Shown: piece after piece, positions 27,601 to 33,614 of the stretch
Numbering within the stretch: position 1 is the first letter of the stretch
How the letters are laid out: each line of letters begins with the position of its first letter
Origin: Spirometra erinaceieuropaei
Lineage: Eukaryota > Platyhelminthes > Cestoda > Diphyllobothriidea > Diphyllobothriidae
NCBI GenBank assembly: GCA_902702965.1
Contig: CACRXP010000145.1
Location: 199,891 to 263,890 of the forward strand
Reading direction: 5' to 3'
DNA: 64,000 nucleotides
Made by a program: the position numbers and the translations under genes
The notes under the pieces: model-generated
What the model was told of the DNA's origin: nothing
The model's database searches: none
The model's input: only the letters and a program-made list of their open reading frames with translations

Positions 27601-30600
27601 CCGATAGAAGCAAAGCTTAAATATTAAAGAGAGACAGGTAATTGAAACAACTTGGATTTGGAATGATCACTGGTAGCAGGCAAGAACAAAAAGCTTGAGC
27701 AGGGCTGAATAAACTTCCCTATGGATACTAGCAGGGTAACAAGGCGCTCTAAATCTTACAGTTAAACCACCAAGTGTTGACGTCTGTTAACCGCTCCTCG
27801 TCAGGAAAGGAAGATAGCACGGCTGATTTTGTGCAGTCGTTCGGCACAGAACTAAATACTATCGGGAATATGAAACTGATAAGGAGCATCAACAAAAACA
27901 AGGGGGAATAAAATGGGAATTCCGGTTTTAGGTGCTGTTGTTAGCCATCTACCCCCAACCCCAGGACGGCAAGATTTTTCATTTGGGTTCGAGTCTAGTT
28001 CGCGCCTTATGATGGAATACCCACAAAGACGAGGAAGACCGAAATGGTCATTTCTGGCTTATTAGCCGTCGTCCGCCAGTCATACCTAATCCCAGGTGTG
28101 AACCACCTGGGAATCGAACCCGGGGTTTTTGGTCATTGAGTCGAGCGCTCTACCAATGAGCCACGGGCTCTTGGTCCTGTCGCTATGCGACTGTCTGAGA
28201 GGGTTTGAGATTGAGCCCCAAGGCATAACGGGACGAGCATGTCCCGTAACTTGATCAGTGAGCGCCACTTCATCTTACTTAGATGTGTTGCCGGTTGGAT
28301 GGGCCATGGGCTAATGCCCCGACAGCTGCTGCAAATGATACTAACAGACGAGTACTGATGATGCGCACAATGCTGTCCTACTTTAGGATGAAACATTCGT
28401 TTCAGGGACTAGATCCTTCCCAGTTCTCCTTACCCTTCTTGTTAATACTCCTCGGATATCGTTCGTGGTTGCTACGCCACCACCAAAGAGGACTCTAGGG
28501 CGGGTGTGCAGGAAGAAGGACAGCATTTGCAGTCTGTCCTACAGTCGGGCCAGATTGGTAAACGTCATTCATACGTACCTCTGAGTGTCAGCTAATTTTG
28601 TTTTGGAGATGAGGTGAAGTAAATTACTCAAACAGTTCTGCAGGGCAAAGCGTTAGCTTCAGTTGCTAGAACAACAACGTCCACTGGTGCGTTAGTGTCA
28701 CAATGTGCTGCGCATACTTCAACGTTTCATGCCGGGCATAAAGGCCAATGGATTTCCTATTGTTATAAGTCAACTTTACCCGAATTACCAAAGTAATTAT
28801 TATGTTTGACGGCCAGCAAACCAATGGTGTGACGAAATGTCATCAAGGTGATCCATTTGCGAAGCAATTGCCAAAAAGATCCGAAAAAAGCATTCTCACA
28901 ACCATACAATCACGTCTTCTGTTAACTTGTACAATCAAACGGGGACGTTAAGCAGGCGACTCCGAAAGTATTTGAGGATAATATCTGAGGCATATGCCCA
29001 TGTTAATGTGAGGTCCTCTGGATGTAAATAAAAATACTTAGGAAGAATAGACAAGATTTTCAAAAGGGTCCCAAGACGGCAAAATCCCGAGTTGGGAACG
29101 GTTTTGCACAGAGGCGCAAAAGGGTCTGAGAAAAAAGGGCAGGGGTATGATTTATGGCCGGGGTTACTTACTCTTGGTAGCATTTGTGTCAATCAACAGA
29201 GCTGAACATCTAAGAACTTTGTGGCATCATATATTTTGATTCTGAATACTGTCCCCAATTAAAAGGTGACACTATTTTTGCCATTTAATGATAATAGCAA
29301 ATTTAATGTCCCTTTGAAAACATTCTTAAAGAAGTATTGAATTGTCATATTGTACTCCGATGACTACCTTAAAGCATCTTGATCACTCTCACGCGGCAGC
29401 CATCACGATGTCTTTTTATTTCTTCCTCTGGCAAGTACAAATAAATATCGCCAATTATTTTCTTTTAGCACAATTGCTCCTCGGAGTAAGTAACCCCGGC
29501 CATAAACCATACCCTTGCAGAAAAAAAGTATTAAATGCCATTTAACTACCTGCAGGGCGTTTTCAGGAAACCTGGAATTGACTTGTCAATCACTTGTGGA
29601 GTCGAGGCAGTTTAACAGAAGAGCACACAGACAGCCGTCGAGAATGAAAAACACGGAGGTCAGTAGGGCAGCATGAACCCGTGCCTGTATATTTATCTCA
29701 AAAGTGTTAAAGTGAGGAATTTTAAGCCACCTATGCACTTTTAGCGAAAGGCAGCGAATGCTGACTGATTCAGACAACTTACAGTTGTAACTAGCCTATA
29801 CGCATTTGAGCATAGTGGTCTGTACATCAAAATGCCCTTACTACACTGAAATATAATTAACGAGGACAATTTATAGAATATGAAAGATGCTTATGTAGAA
29901 TGACAGCTGGAACAGAGCTCACCACTAGAAAGAGTCCAGTAAGTCCGTTACCCGTGAGACCGGGCGGTAATGAGGCAAGGTACAAAATCCACGGCGGTAA
30001 CTTCAGAATTACCATTAGGCCTGGAAGCGCGGATATAAAAAAGTGCAGAAGGGAAGAGAAATTTTTTTTGGGCTATTGGTCTACTTTTTCTAAACTACGG
30101 TTTCCTCTTCGGATGTGGCCTATGTTCAAGTTAAATAGTTACTGCTGTGTACACCGCAATGTTACAGGGGGAGTAAAAAGAAGAAAACAGGGCTCGGAAG
30201 ACTCGCTTAACCATGCCTGTTGACAGTTAATGAATGCTACGCGATTATCCCGCCAGATCTGATAGATTTAGGCTTAAATATTTATATCCCCTTTCGCACT
30301 CAGCCTACAAAGCTTCAATCCGAGGGATTTATTCTGACTTAGCACATTAGTTTCTGAGGAGAACAAAATGGCAGAAATTTTAACAACTGGAGTGCCTACT
30401 AGAAAGGACACAAAGAATGCTGGGAGACTCACTGCTGAGTCAAACCCCTCGCAGATGTGTCATGTAGTGACAGGATATCGGCAAAACATGTTCTGAGTTT
30501 AGTACCAGTCTCGCTTTGTATAAAAACGTGCTGTGCGGAGGAGCAGGTCATGTGTGACTGCCTAACTTTGTCCGTCCCTTGAGCCCAATTCCAGCGTGAG

Positions 30601-33600
30601 ATAGGTGACCGGCTCGGACAGTGGACTGACGCCTATGAGAGGGAAGTGGGGGGGAGAGAGAGGTCGAGTCTGGGGATTTTGCCCCACAACAATCAGCGCA
30701 TATTTCCCGCTGTAGAAAATATGACGTGCGTTAAAAGCCGTGGCTTGGAGGGCGGTCAACTGGCAGGAGGTAATCAAGATTTGTCTAGCAGAGTATGAAC
30801 GACTGAGACCGGTGGGCTCGACAATACCAAAAATGAACGGCCCTCCTAAAATTCACAAACAAGGGCTGCCTCTACGTCCAATCTTGGATATGAGGAATTT
30901 GCATTATCATACCGTTGCAAAATGGCTAGTGGAAAGACTAAAACCATTGCAAAGTTATCTGTACCCTCGAAGTTTAAAAGACTCCTTTAAGTTCGTCGAA
31001 GCTATTAAAAATATTGACGTTGGCGGACGGAGGATGTTACCACTGGATGTATCATCGCTGTTTGCCAACGTACTCGTGTCAGAAACAATCAACGATCTTT
31101 GTGATGTTATTCGTGATACGAACTACCCCTTAGACATGCCTGTGAAAACGCTAAAAGAACTACTGACGCTTTGCACACAAAAGGTCCAGTTTCTGTGCAA
31201 TGGTCAACTATACAGGCAGGTAGATGGTGTGGCAATGGGATCACCGCTTGGACCGTTACTTGAAAATGTTTTTATGGGCAAAGTCGAGAAAATAAGATTG
31301 CAAGACACCACTAATCGTCTCATCTTCTACGGTCGGTACGTGGACGATATCTTCTGTCTGGCGGATGGTACCACCGATACCGAGAACCTTGTCCCAAAGT
31401 TCAAAAGTGCGCACCCCTGCTTAAAGTTAACTGCAGAGGCCAAGGCAGATAACGAAATTGCCTTTTTCGATGTCCTTCTGCACAGGCAAGAGGATGGGTC
31501 TATCCAGCGCACGGTTTTCCGAAAGAAAACCTGGACGGGACAATACGTTAATTTCCACAGTTTTGTTCCCCTAGACATCAAACGGAATTTAGTTCAGGGA
31601 TTGGTGGCTAGAGTGAGACGCATCTGTTCACCTGAAGCTATTGAAGAAGAACTCCAACAGCTGCGGAACACACTTCGGGAGAACGCGCTGCAAAGATCAC
31701 TGTTGCGACTGCGGAAAAGAAAGAGGTATTCATAAGATTGCCTTTTGCAGGAGACGCAGAGAGCGAACTAGTCAGACGGCGCTTAGCTACAGCTATCACG
31801 AGGGCATTCCAGCGGTGAATTTACGCGTATGCTTCACAGACTACCTTTGGAGGCCACATCAATTTGCATTTATTCATCCAATTGCTCCTGTGGAGCAGAA
31901 TACATCGGTTTCACAACGAGACGCTTGGTAAAGAGGGTGCGTGAACATATGCTCGCCTGGCTAGGCAGAGGTGAGACCCGGCCGATTTCAAGTTCTATTC
32001 TCGCACATTTAATCGATACGAATCACCGAATCGATGCCAAGGAAGCGTTTCAGGTTGTCTACCGACATCAAAATGCTTCTGTAAAGGCCTACACCAACGG
32101 ATACTAGCAACGGCCGAGGCAGTGGCTATACGGCTAGCGAATCCGGTATTATGCTGTCAGAAAACCCTGAGACAAGCGCCCTCCCTGCCGTGGCCAACGA
32201 GAACCCCAAGTGATGACGACATGCCGCCTAAATCCCTAATTACAGTGAGGGTTACTCCGTGTACTCAATCCAAGAGCATCACTCAAAGACTCTCTTACCC
32301 CCCTCCCCTAACTCTGAGGACCAACACCCGTCGATCTTGTCATGCGGACGGCGTGGGGATGATGAGTGTTAATGACTTAATAGCCCTTGAGACACCTATA
32401 AACACTGTTGATTTTGTACATTTTCATTCCTTCATGTAACTGTATTGGCCTGACGAAGAATTACCGAAAACACGTGTTTGCCAACTTGACTTTTCAAGTG
32501 TGACATGCGAATATTTGCGAAACTTAGATAATCAAGATATATCAGTAGAACTCAATACGTCACATTGATTCTGCCTGAGAATGCTGACTGCTGACCTCTC
32601 TTTGTGTTAGCGCTACCCTTGAGGGTTCTCATTATACCTATCCCTTGATTTCTGTTCTTCGCAATGGTACCTACGGTCAAACTCTCAAGTTGCCTTCCCC
32701 CGGGGTTGGTAGTGGCTGACTGGGGACGGCCGCTAAACTAAAAATGACAACTCCAATGATGGTAACTTTTATTAAAACCACATTTTCATGAATGTGAGCC
32801 CGTCACTACGTGACAGTCAGAACGGTCTCTACATGCGGAATCGCAAGGCGAAACAGAAGTTCCCACTTACGTCCAGCAGTCAGAATGATTCGACGAATGT
32901 CTTACTCCTATGTCTCTAGAGCATAAAGTAATTCAACAAACGGTCAGTAACGGTCTCGAAAACAGTACCACTAAATTTGGGAAAACGGACTGTGCGGTTT
33001 ATTGCTGTTGCGTTTGCAACTTTCTCAGTTGTCGCCAATGGCCAACTTAGCACAAATAAAGGCCCAAATGATTTAACGACCCCTCTGATTTTGCGCCCAT
33101 TATCGTCATTGACTCACATATTAATGGTGCCGTTACGGCTGACAGACAAGGGTCACGTGACCCCGACGTCACCAAGCCTCCCAGGGAGCGAGAAGAACTC
33201 ACAGCGCAACGAGACGAATTTACATTTGCGAGGAGGACTGTGACAAAAGACCGCTAAGAGAAAACGTAAACTTAAGACACGTGATTTGCTACTAATGGCC
33301 ACGGAGATGCACCCGCTCGTTGAAGAATTACCGTGCAAATGATGCATGCAATTGAATAAAAAATCAGGCAGTGCAGGTTCATCGACAAAAATAACTTGCA
33401 AAGACCTCACTGAAGATGATAATACTGAGGAAGCTGCCGAGAAAGTTGACCATGGCAGCTGGCTTTCGACCTTCCCGATCGGAGAGTTGGCCAAGGAGTA
33501 CGGTGGTTAACAGGCCGAAGGAGCCTGTGATTAGGCTGCAAATTGTGGAAACTTGTGCGGACCGTTTTTGCACCCACTCCAGCTTTGCGACGTCGTCTGG

Positions 33601-33610
33601 TCGAGCAGAG
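6475..33610 (-). CDS. SLC46-like MFS transporter gene (partial, 7 exons found)
   Basis: Seven minus-strand exons (33610-33411, 23140-22888, 21730-21534, 19003-18855, 15910-15588, 8645-8565, 6631-6475) together encode membrane segments in the order TM2, the motif-A loop, part of TM3, the TM4/5 loop, TM5, TM6, TM7, TM8 to TM10, TM11 and TM12 of a major-facilitator protein. LGQLSDREGRKP is MFS motif A. MPET after TM6, a PFCW motif after TM7, and HG-RLFSVMG before TM11 resemble the SLC46 branch (proton-coupled folate and related transporters), so SLC46 is the family call; the substrate is unknown. From the second exon on, every junction conserves codon phase (0, 1, 0, 2, 1, 1). TM1, an exon between 33411 and 23140, and the last exon are missing. 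Introns of 2-10 kb are full of repeats. Confidence 0.8.
6765..7345 (+). mobile_element. AT-rich foldback/MITE-like repeat, copy 1
   Basis: The left end ggaaatattacttaagcagg followed by atatcggtcacgccagggtt recurs in inverted form at about 7258-7345 (revcomp contains ggttacttaggcagggttgt and agtcacgtcagggt). The same left end and an AT-rich interior with cttataaatttaaacatatt recur at 25.5 and 26.1 kb. Inverted ends, small size and no coding capacity point to a non-autonomous DNA element. It lies in a transporter intron. Confidence 0.6.
7346..8564. other. Transporter intron, nothing further seen
   Basis: Between the MITE-like repeat and the exon at 8565-8645 I see no coding signal beyond random frames, including an unsupported plus-strand frame at 7864-8268. 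Confidence 0.5.
8565..8645 (-). CDS. Transporter micro-exon: TM10 end
   Basis: This 81-bp exon lies between acceptor CTCATTTCTTGTAG and donor CATG|GTAAGTC. Joined in phase 1 it reads ALLLGTIAFYLPLLNSLISN then TVKPDEHG. SLC46 relatives have the same short helix followed by a 'proline...(E/K)-x-G' stretch before TM11. The two-sided phase match (G|CA and G|GT) makes it hard to explain by chance. Confidence 0.85.
8646..9142. other. Transporter intron, nothing seen
   Basis: The stretch is AT-rich with no recognisable repeat or coding region. Confidence 0.4.
9143..9500 (+). pseudogene. Endonuclease-RT element C-terminus (finger type), copy 1a
   Basis: The frame encodes LKINSKAWEDLSQDHQAAMK, then AGTAIIEDNRIATTKAKAAA and RKSKVSRKD, followed by a first degraded finger PYCQRTIRDTCRLC. 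This matches the C-terminal region of a LINE protein that I recall from helminths as 'endonuclease-reverse transcriptase' with a W-E-(D/E)-L-(A/S)-Q-D motif, an Ile-Tyr-Glu-x-Asn-Arg-Ile-Ala-x-x-Lys helix and C2H2-like fingers. The rest of the finger module resumes at 9975 after a Rep-1 insertion. Confidence 0.65.
9535..9780 (-). repeat. Rep-1 dispersed repeat, inverted copy
   Basis: Its reverse complement reads ggcggcacgcctagatgcag, gcggtcttcttgagtctgtt, aggagagagtgggttaggcg and ctgtaagctaattcacgcac. Each block matches, in order, the Rep-1 copies at 15.2-15.5 and 37.9-38.2 kb. It interrupts the finger-type pseudogene that surrounds it. Confidence 0.7.
9838..9877 (+). repeat. (CCG)n tract with short hairpin
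   Basis: A CCG run (about 9838-9854) is followed by caccaccag / ctggtggtg, a perfect 9-bp inverted repeat around cattaa. Confidence 0.6.
9975..10160 (+). pseudogene. Finger tail of endonuclease-RT element, copy 1b
   Basis: It encodes VGHLWTHRTRTGGPILKAPT, YTRNR, a stop, and then in a shifted frame FGYLMDIFGHMRLHENLH and a stop. The order is the family's 'VGHL-x-x-H-R-T...P-x-A-P-T-Y-T-R' link followed by a last finger ending in GHMR(I/L)HEN. It is a decayed continuation of copy 1a. Confidence 0.65.
10165..12490. other. Mostly unassigned; Rep-1 fragments
   Basis: There is no gene. Partial Rep-1 matches occur at about 10495-10590 (gtgcagtagatgcagtgcaa, cactataaagtgattcatac) and at 11395-11560. 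Remaining frames are short and unsupported. Confidence 0.45.
11395..11560 (+). repeat. Rep-1 fragment
   Basis: It contains atgcggtagatgctgcgcat, then gatataaaccaattgccgcg and tggttatcatcgttcgcggt. These correspond in order to the 'gtgcggtagatgctgtgcaa ... ctataaactaattcacgcg ... tggacatcgtcggt' part of Rep-1. Confidence 0.6.
12513..13110 (+). pseudogene. Two tandem C2H2-like finger tails of endonuclease-RT element
   Basis: One open frame of 253 codons starting at 12513 contains two consecutive copies of the finger tail. The first has CPHCHRACASRIVLVDHLRD and a worn second finger IHSMDLFGYMCIH. The second has LHCHRTPTSRLGLTGHLRIQ, then PGVPIYTRRNRL and FSNRMSILGHIHLHEN. Finger cysteines or histidines are missing in some units (the second copy has LHC in place of CPHC). 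The upstream RT is absent. Open reading across both may be chance preservation. A host zinc-finger gene is less likely because the linkers match the RT element. Confidence 0.6.
13225..13660 (+). repeat. Rep-1 copy downstream of finger tail
   Basis: It shares with other copies the blocks cttttaattcacgcgcaagt-like, ccctgctgtggagcacactg and tggacatcgtgggcagcgat. A preceding motif (gtggctcctctgctgcatg) is also found after the finger tails at 14750 and 37350. This consistent position suggests it belongs to the 3' region of the finger-type LINE or inserts preferentially there. Confidence 0.65.
13766..14629 (+). pseudogene. Endonuclease-RT element: RT palm to finger tail
   Basis: From 13770 the frame reads IDGHLLNSRRIQDPT, NLLFADDCALHTTTEKDMQ (FADD catalytic box) and SMNLFAA. 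After a frameshift it continues VTHQPSPNTEYSSRISANGS, QLKTVGNFACIGNVLS and DDEVSHRIVGVSQAFGRVQA up to a stop at 14167. It then reads on through NTKLKMCTVV and DVLERTGILRTHAMLEQV. A deletion and frame change near 14400-14420 join this to CPQCDRTSTPYTGLVGHLRI and the last finger ending MGLLGQMCIHEN at 14626. It is the best preserved copy of the family here. Confidence 0.8.
14700..15535 (+). repeat. Rep-1, long copy
   Basis: Blocks in order: gtgactggggcctgggagtg, tttactataaacaagctgat, gctaaaagccgtggctaggg, gatgtggcagcacgcctagg, ccagcctccggttttcttgg, gagagtgcggtagatgctgt, ccctgctgtggagcacacgg and a ggtcgaac end. The same series occurs at 37310-38200. Two CTATAAAC-like boxes occur in corresponding positions in this copy family. 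The right end touches the transporter exon at 15588. Confidence 0.7.
15588..15910 (-). CDS. Transporter exon: TM8 to TM10
   Basis: The acceptor TTTTGCCTTCTCTCGAAG contributes the G that makes an ATG Met codon with the previous AT. The exon encodes MGLRSGSSAVVTAVIFVAMG (TM8), a charged/Ser-rich loop (EPDEGQ ... PSQSSPLLSRRL), YKRRLIIAIASTLALLAL (TM9) and PLHSYLVFLG (TM10 start). The donor CTCG|GTGCGT is in phase 1. It matches the next exon at 8645. Confidence 0.85.
15920..16690. other. Transporter intron, nothing seen
   Basis: No coding or repeat structure is supported here. Confidence 0.4.
16695..17158 (-). repeat. Dispersed repeat Rep-2, copy 1
   Basis: On the minus strand it reads cgtcactcgcacccctttct, tgactggcagtcgacgcgta, gcctccagtggcgtcttctg, gtatcctgggtgccagacac and ends near aagacatcacccatctgcgc. 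Every block recurs in the same order on the plus strand at 24285-24740. It has no coding capacity and an average length of about 460 bp. Confidence 0.7.
17170..18850. other. Transporter intron; weak Rep-1 trace
   Basis: Nothing is seen except a weak Rep-1-like stretch at about 18105-18170 (cctctttactataatcatat, aggtgcaagtcaccactgag). Confidence 0.4.
18855..19003 (-). CDS. Transporter exon: TM7 and extracellular loop
   Basis: The acceptor CGCTTCCTGCTTTCAG leads to AAFLWNPTVLLGFLITFFSA, then LVLWTDTSVCMLYLMG and KPFCWKSDQLGLY. The P-x-C-W-x-S/D-x-x-L/I-G-x-Y pattern after TM7 is a recognisable SLC46 signature. The donor is TATAT|GTAAGTGCC, phase 2, and the junction with the preceding exon is in phase 0. 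Confidence 0.85.
19495..19750 (-). repeat. Rep-1, inverted copy
   Basis: Its reverse complement contains gtggtgcgcctagatgtggg, ctccggtcttcttgactatg, gagagggcggcagatgctgc, cactataaactaaattcatg and acatcgtcagtcacgacggt. It is a close match to the 37.9-38.2 kb copy over about 250 bp. Confidence 0.75.
19751..21530. other. Transporter intron, nothing seen
   Basis: No supported coding region or repeat. Confidence 0.4.
21534..21730 (-). CDS. Transporter exon: TM6 and central loop
   Basis: The acceptor CTTTTTTGCTCACTCTAG supplies two bases that complete a Gly codon with the previous exon (G|GC). It encodes KVIQEIGFVVPVGIILGSEV, LGLICLLIMPETR (TM6 ending in the MFS-type PET motif), then a Ser/Pro-rich stretch of the central cytoplasmic loop. 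The donor is CTAAGC|GTATGTC, phase 0. Confidence 0.85.
21735..22885. other. Transporter intron, nothing seen
   Basis: No supported coding region or repeat. Confidence 0.4.
22888..23140 (-). CDS. Transporter exon: end of TM4, cytoplasmic loop, TM5
   Basis: The acceptor is TGTGTGCTCGAATCCAG|GCC. The exon starts with AFTMISDVAV (end of TM4), followed by a polar Ser/Asp-rich loop of about 45 residues, then DRRRLILMGVFDGVTGCIFA and LTQYFA (TM5). The donor is GCCG|GTGAGTTC, phase 1. The SD...RRR pattern before TM5 is typical of SLC46 proteins. The loop is longer than in vertebrate members as I remember them. Confidence 0.85.
23150..24280. other. Transporter intron; isolated strong donor only
   Basis: There is no repeat or gene that I can support. 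A perfect splice-donor context (TTTCAG|GTAAGTGG, minus strand, near 23655) exists, but the preceding frame does not look like part of the transporter. Confidence 0.35.
24285..24740 (+). repeat. Dispersed repeat Rep-2, copy 2
   Basis: The plus-strand counterpart of 16695-17158: cctcgtcactcgcgccctgt, tgactggcagtcgacgtgca, gcctccagtggcgcctcttg, tatcctggctgccggacacc, and the end caagacatcagccaccgccg. Both copies begin and end at homologous points, which supports a unit of about 455-465 bp. Confidence 0.7.
24741..25480. other. Intron, AT-rich, nothing seen
   Basis: AT-rich sequence without supported features. Confidence 0.35.
25485..26930 (+). mobile_element. Cluster of AT-rich foldback/MITE-like repeats
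   Basis: Two plus-oriented copies follow each other. The first starts near 25491 (aaatgtgcttccgattcgaa, tcagtcacgtcaggatgtcg), the second near 26110 (ataccaagatatttcggtca, cgtcaaggtgccggcttttg). Both contain the AT-rich core with ttcttg(c)tgc and aattttatac(c/t)tgagg. An inverted end lies at 26740-26930 (revcomp ataccaagatatttcggtca, cgtcagggttccggctcttg, gaaatgtgcttcctacacga). The pair 26110/26930 therefore has long inverted ends, like the copy at 6.8 kb. Confidence 0.6.
26935..28090. other. Intron, nothing supported
   Basis: A 130-codon minus frame (26936-27328) shows no family resemblance, and I do not call it. Confidence 0.35.
28098..28172 (-). repeat. tRNA-like sequence (SINE head or tRNA pseudogene)
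   Basis: The minus strand reads GAGCCCG, then an A-box-like GTGGCTCATTGGTAGAGCG, and a B-box GGGTTCGATTCCC in a T-arm with one mismatch. The anticodon arm does not form a normal 5-bp stem with a 7-base loop. It differs from the SINE at 2.8 kb. No second copy in the window lets me define a body. Confidence 0.5.
28175..29138. other. Intron, nothing supported
   Basis: No gene; short frames only. Confidence 0.35.
29139..29518. mobile_element. hAT-like MITE, 380 bp
   Basis: The left end gcaggggtatgatttatggc continuing cggggttacttactc is mirrored at the right end, whose reverse complement reads gcaagggtatggtttatggc and cggggttacttactc: inverted repeats of about 35-50 bp with few mismatches. Both sides are followed outward by agaaaaaa (29129-29136 and 29519-29526), a candidate 8-bp target duplication, with two extra G before the left end. 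CAGGG-type ends with 8-bp duplications are typical of hAT elements. The interior is non-coding and AT-rich. Confidence 0.65.
29527..30589. other. No gene supported
   Basis: A hydrophobic minus frame at 29586-29720 (TSVFFILDGCLCALL) was considered as the missing transporter exon but lacks phase-matching splice sites. Nothing else is visible. Confidence 0.35.
30590..30775 (+). repeat. Rep-1 fragment fused to PLE-2
   Basis: It includes agtggactgacgcctatgag with gagagagaggtcgagtctgg, and ends gttaaaagccgtggcttgga followed by gggcggtcaactggcaggag. These correspond to the aaaagccgtggct module of Rep-1 at 15.03 and 37.78 kb. PLE-2 coding starts directly after it. Confidence 0.55.
30740..31735 (+). 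CDS. PLE-2 reverse transcriptase, open 331 codons
   Basis: Reverse transcriptase of a Penelope-like element. The first about 11 residues come from the fused repeat. Real homology starts at VIKICLAEYERLRPVGSTIP, followed by PPKIHKQGLPLRPILD (finger), LPLDVSSLFANV (palm motif A region, where the usual Phe-Thr is Phe-Ala), DGVAMGSPLGPLLENVFMGK, YGRYVDDIF (catalytic YVDD), FFDVLLHR and KTWTGQYVNFHSFVP (thumb). The frame has no stop but lacks the N-terminal third. The next domain is in another frame, so no complete protein can be made. Confidence 0.9.
   Translation: MAWRAVNWQEVIKICLAEYERLRPVGSTIPKMNGPPKIHKQGLPLRPILDMRNLHYHTVAKWLVERLKPLQSYLYPRSLKDSFKFVEAIKNIDVGGRRMLPLDVSSLFANVLVSETINDLCDVIRDTNYPLDMPVKTLKELLTLCTQKVQFLCNGQLYRQVDGVAMGSPLGPLLENVFMGKVEKIRLQDTTNRLIFYGRYVDDIFCLADGTTDTENLVPKFKSAHPCLKLTAEAKADNEIAFFDVLLHRQEDGSIQRTVFRKKTWTGQYVNFHSFVPLDIKRNLVQGLVARVRRICSPEAIEEELQQLRNTLRENALQRSLLRLRKRKRYS
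30770..32235 (+). mobile_element. Penelope-like retroelement PLE-2
   Basis: A plus-strand PLE with a well preserved RT frame, then a frameshifted linker, a GIY-YIG nuclease and a C-terminal tail. It is 5' truncated inside the RT finger region, where it abuts a Rep-1 fragment. Its 3' untranslated part probably continues to about 32520. It lies in an intron of the transporter gene, in the opposite orientation. Confidence 0.9.
31736..32235 (+). pseudogene. PLE-2 linker, GIY-YIG nuclease and tail
   Basis: At 31736-31800 one frame reads LPFAGDAESELVRRRLATAI. It shifts to AVNLRVCFTDY, then to the nuclease frame CSCGAEYIGFTTRRLVKRVR, EHMLAWLGRGE, SSSILAHLIDTNHRIDAKEA and a stop at 32107. A further shift gives ATAEAVAIRLANPVLCCQK, the usual PLE end. 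There are three shifts in 500 bp. The YIG, R-x-x-E-H and terminal helix residues of the nuclease remain. Confidence 0.8.
32530..33405. other. Intron, nothing supported
   Basis: No gene or clear repeat between PLE-2 and the motif-A exon of the transporter. Confidence 0.35.
33411..33610 (-). CDS. Transporter exon: TM2 and MFS motif A
   Basis: The acceptor CTGTTTCCTGTCATTAG precedes the exon. The exon begins with one base completing a codon, reads SARPDDVAKLEWVQKRSAQ, then a hydrophobic helix (VSTICSLITGSFGLLTTVLL), motif A (GQLSDREGRKP) and the start of TM3 (AAMVNFLGSFLSIIIF). The donor is TTCA|GTGAGG, ending in phase 1. Motif A, between TM2 and TM3, is diagnostic of MFS carriers. The next exon found does not fit this phase, so at least one exon is missing in between. 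Confidence 0.8.
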
Positions 33611-33614
33611 CTAA

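Noticed and set aside
28935..29192. Minus frame with a good acceptor near 29030 as a transporter exon
   Set aside because: Phase fits the motif-A exon, but the peptide is not membrane-like and no donor follows.
29586..29777. Hydrophobic minus frame with FFILDGCLCALL as the missing transporter TM4 exon
   Set aside because: The acceptor exists (atacag|gca) but the reading phase does not fit the exon at 33411, and no donor fits the exon at 23140.
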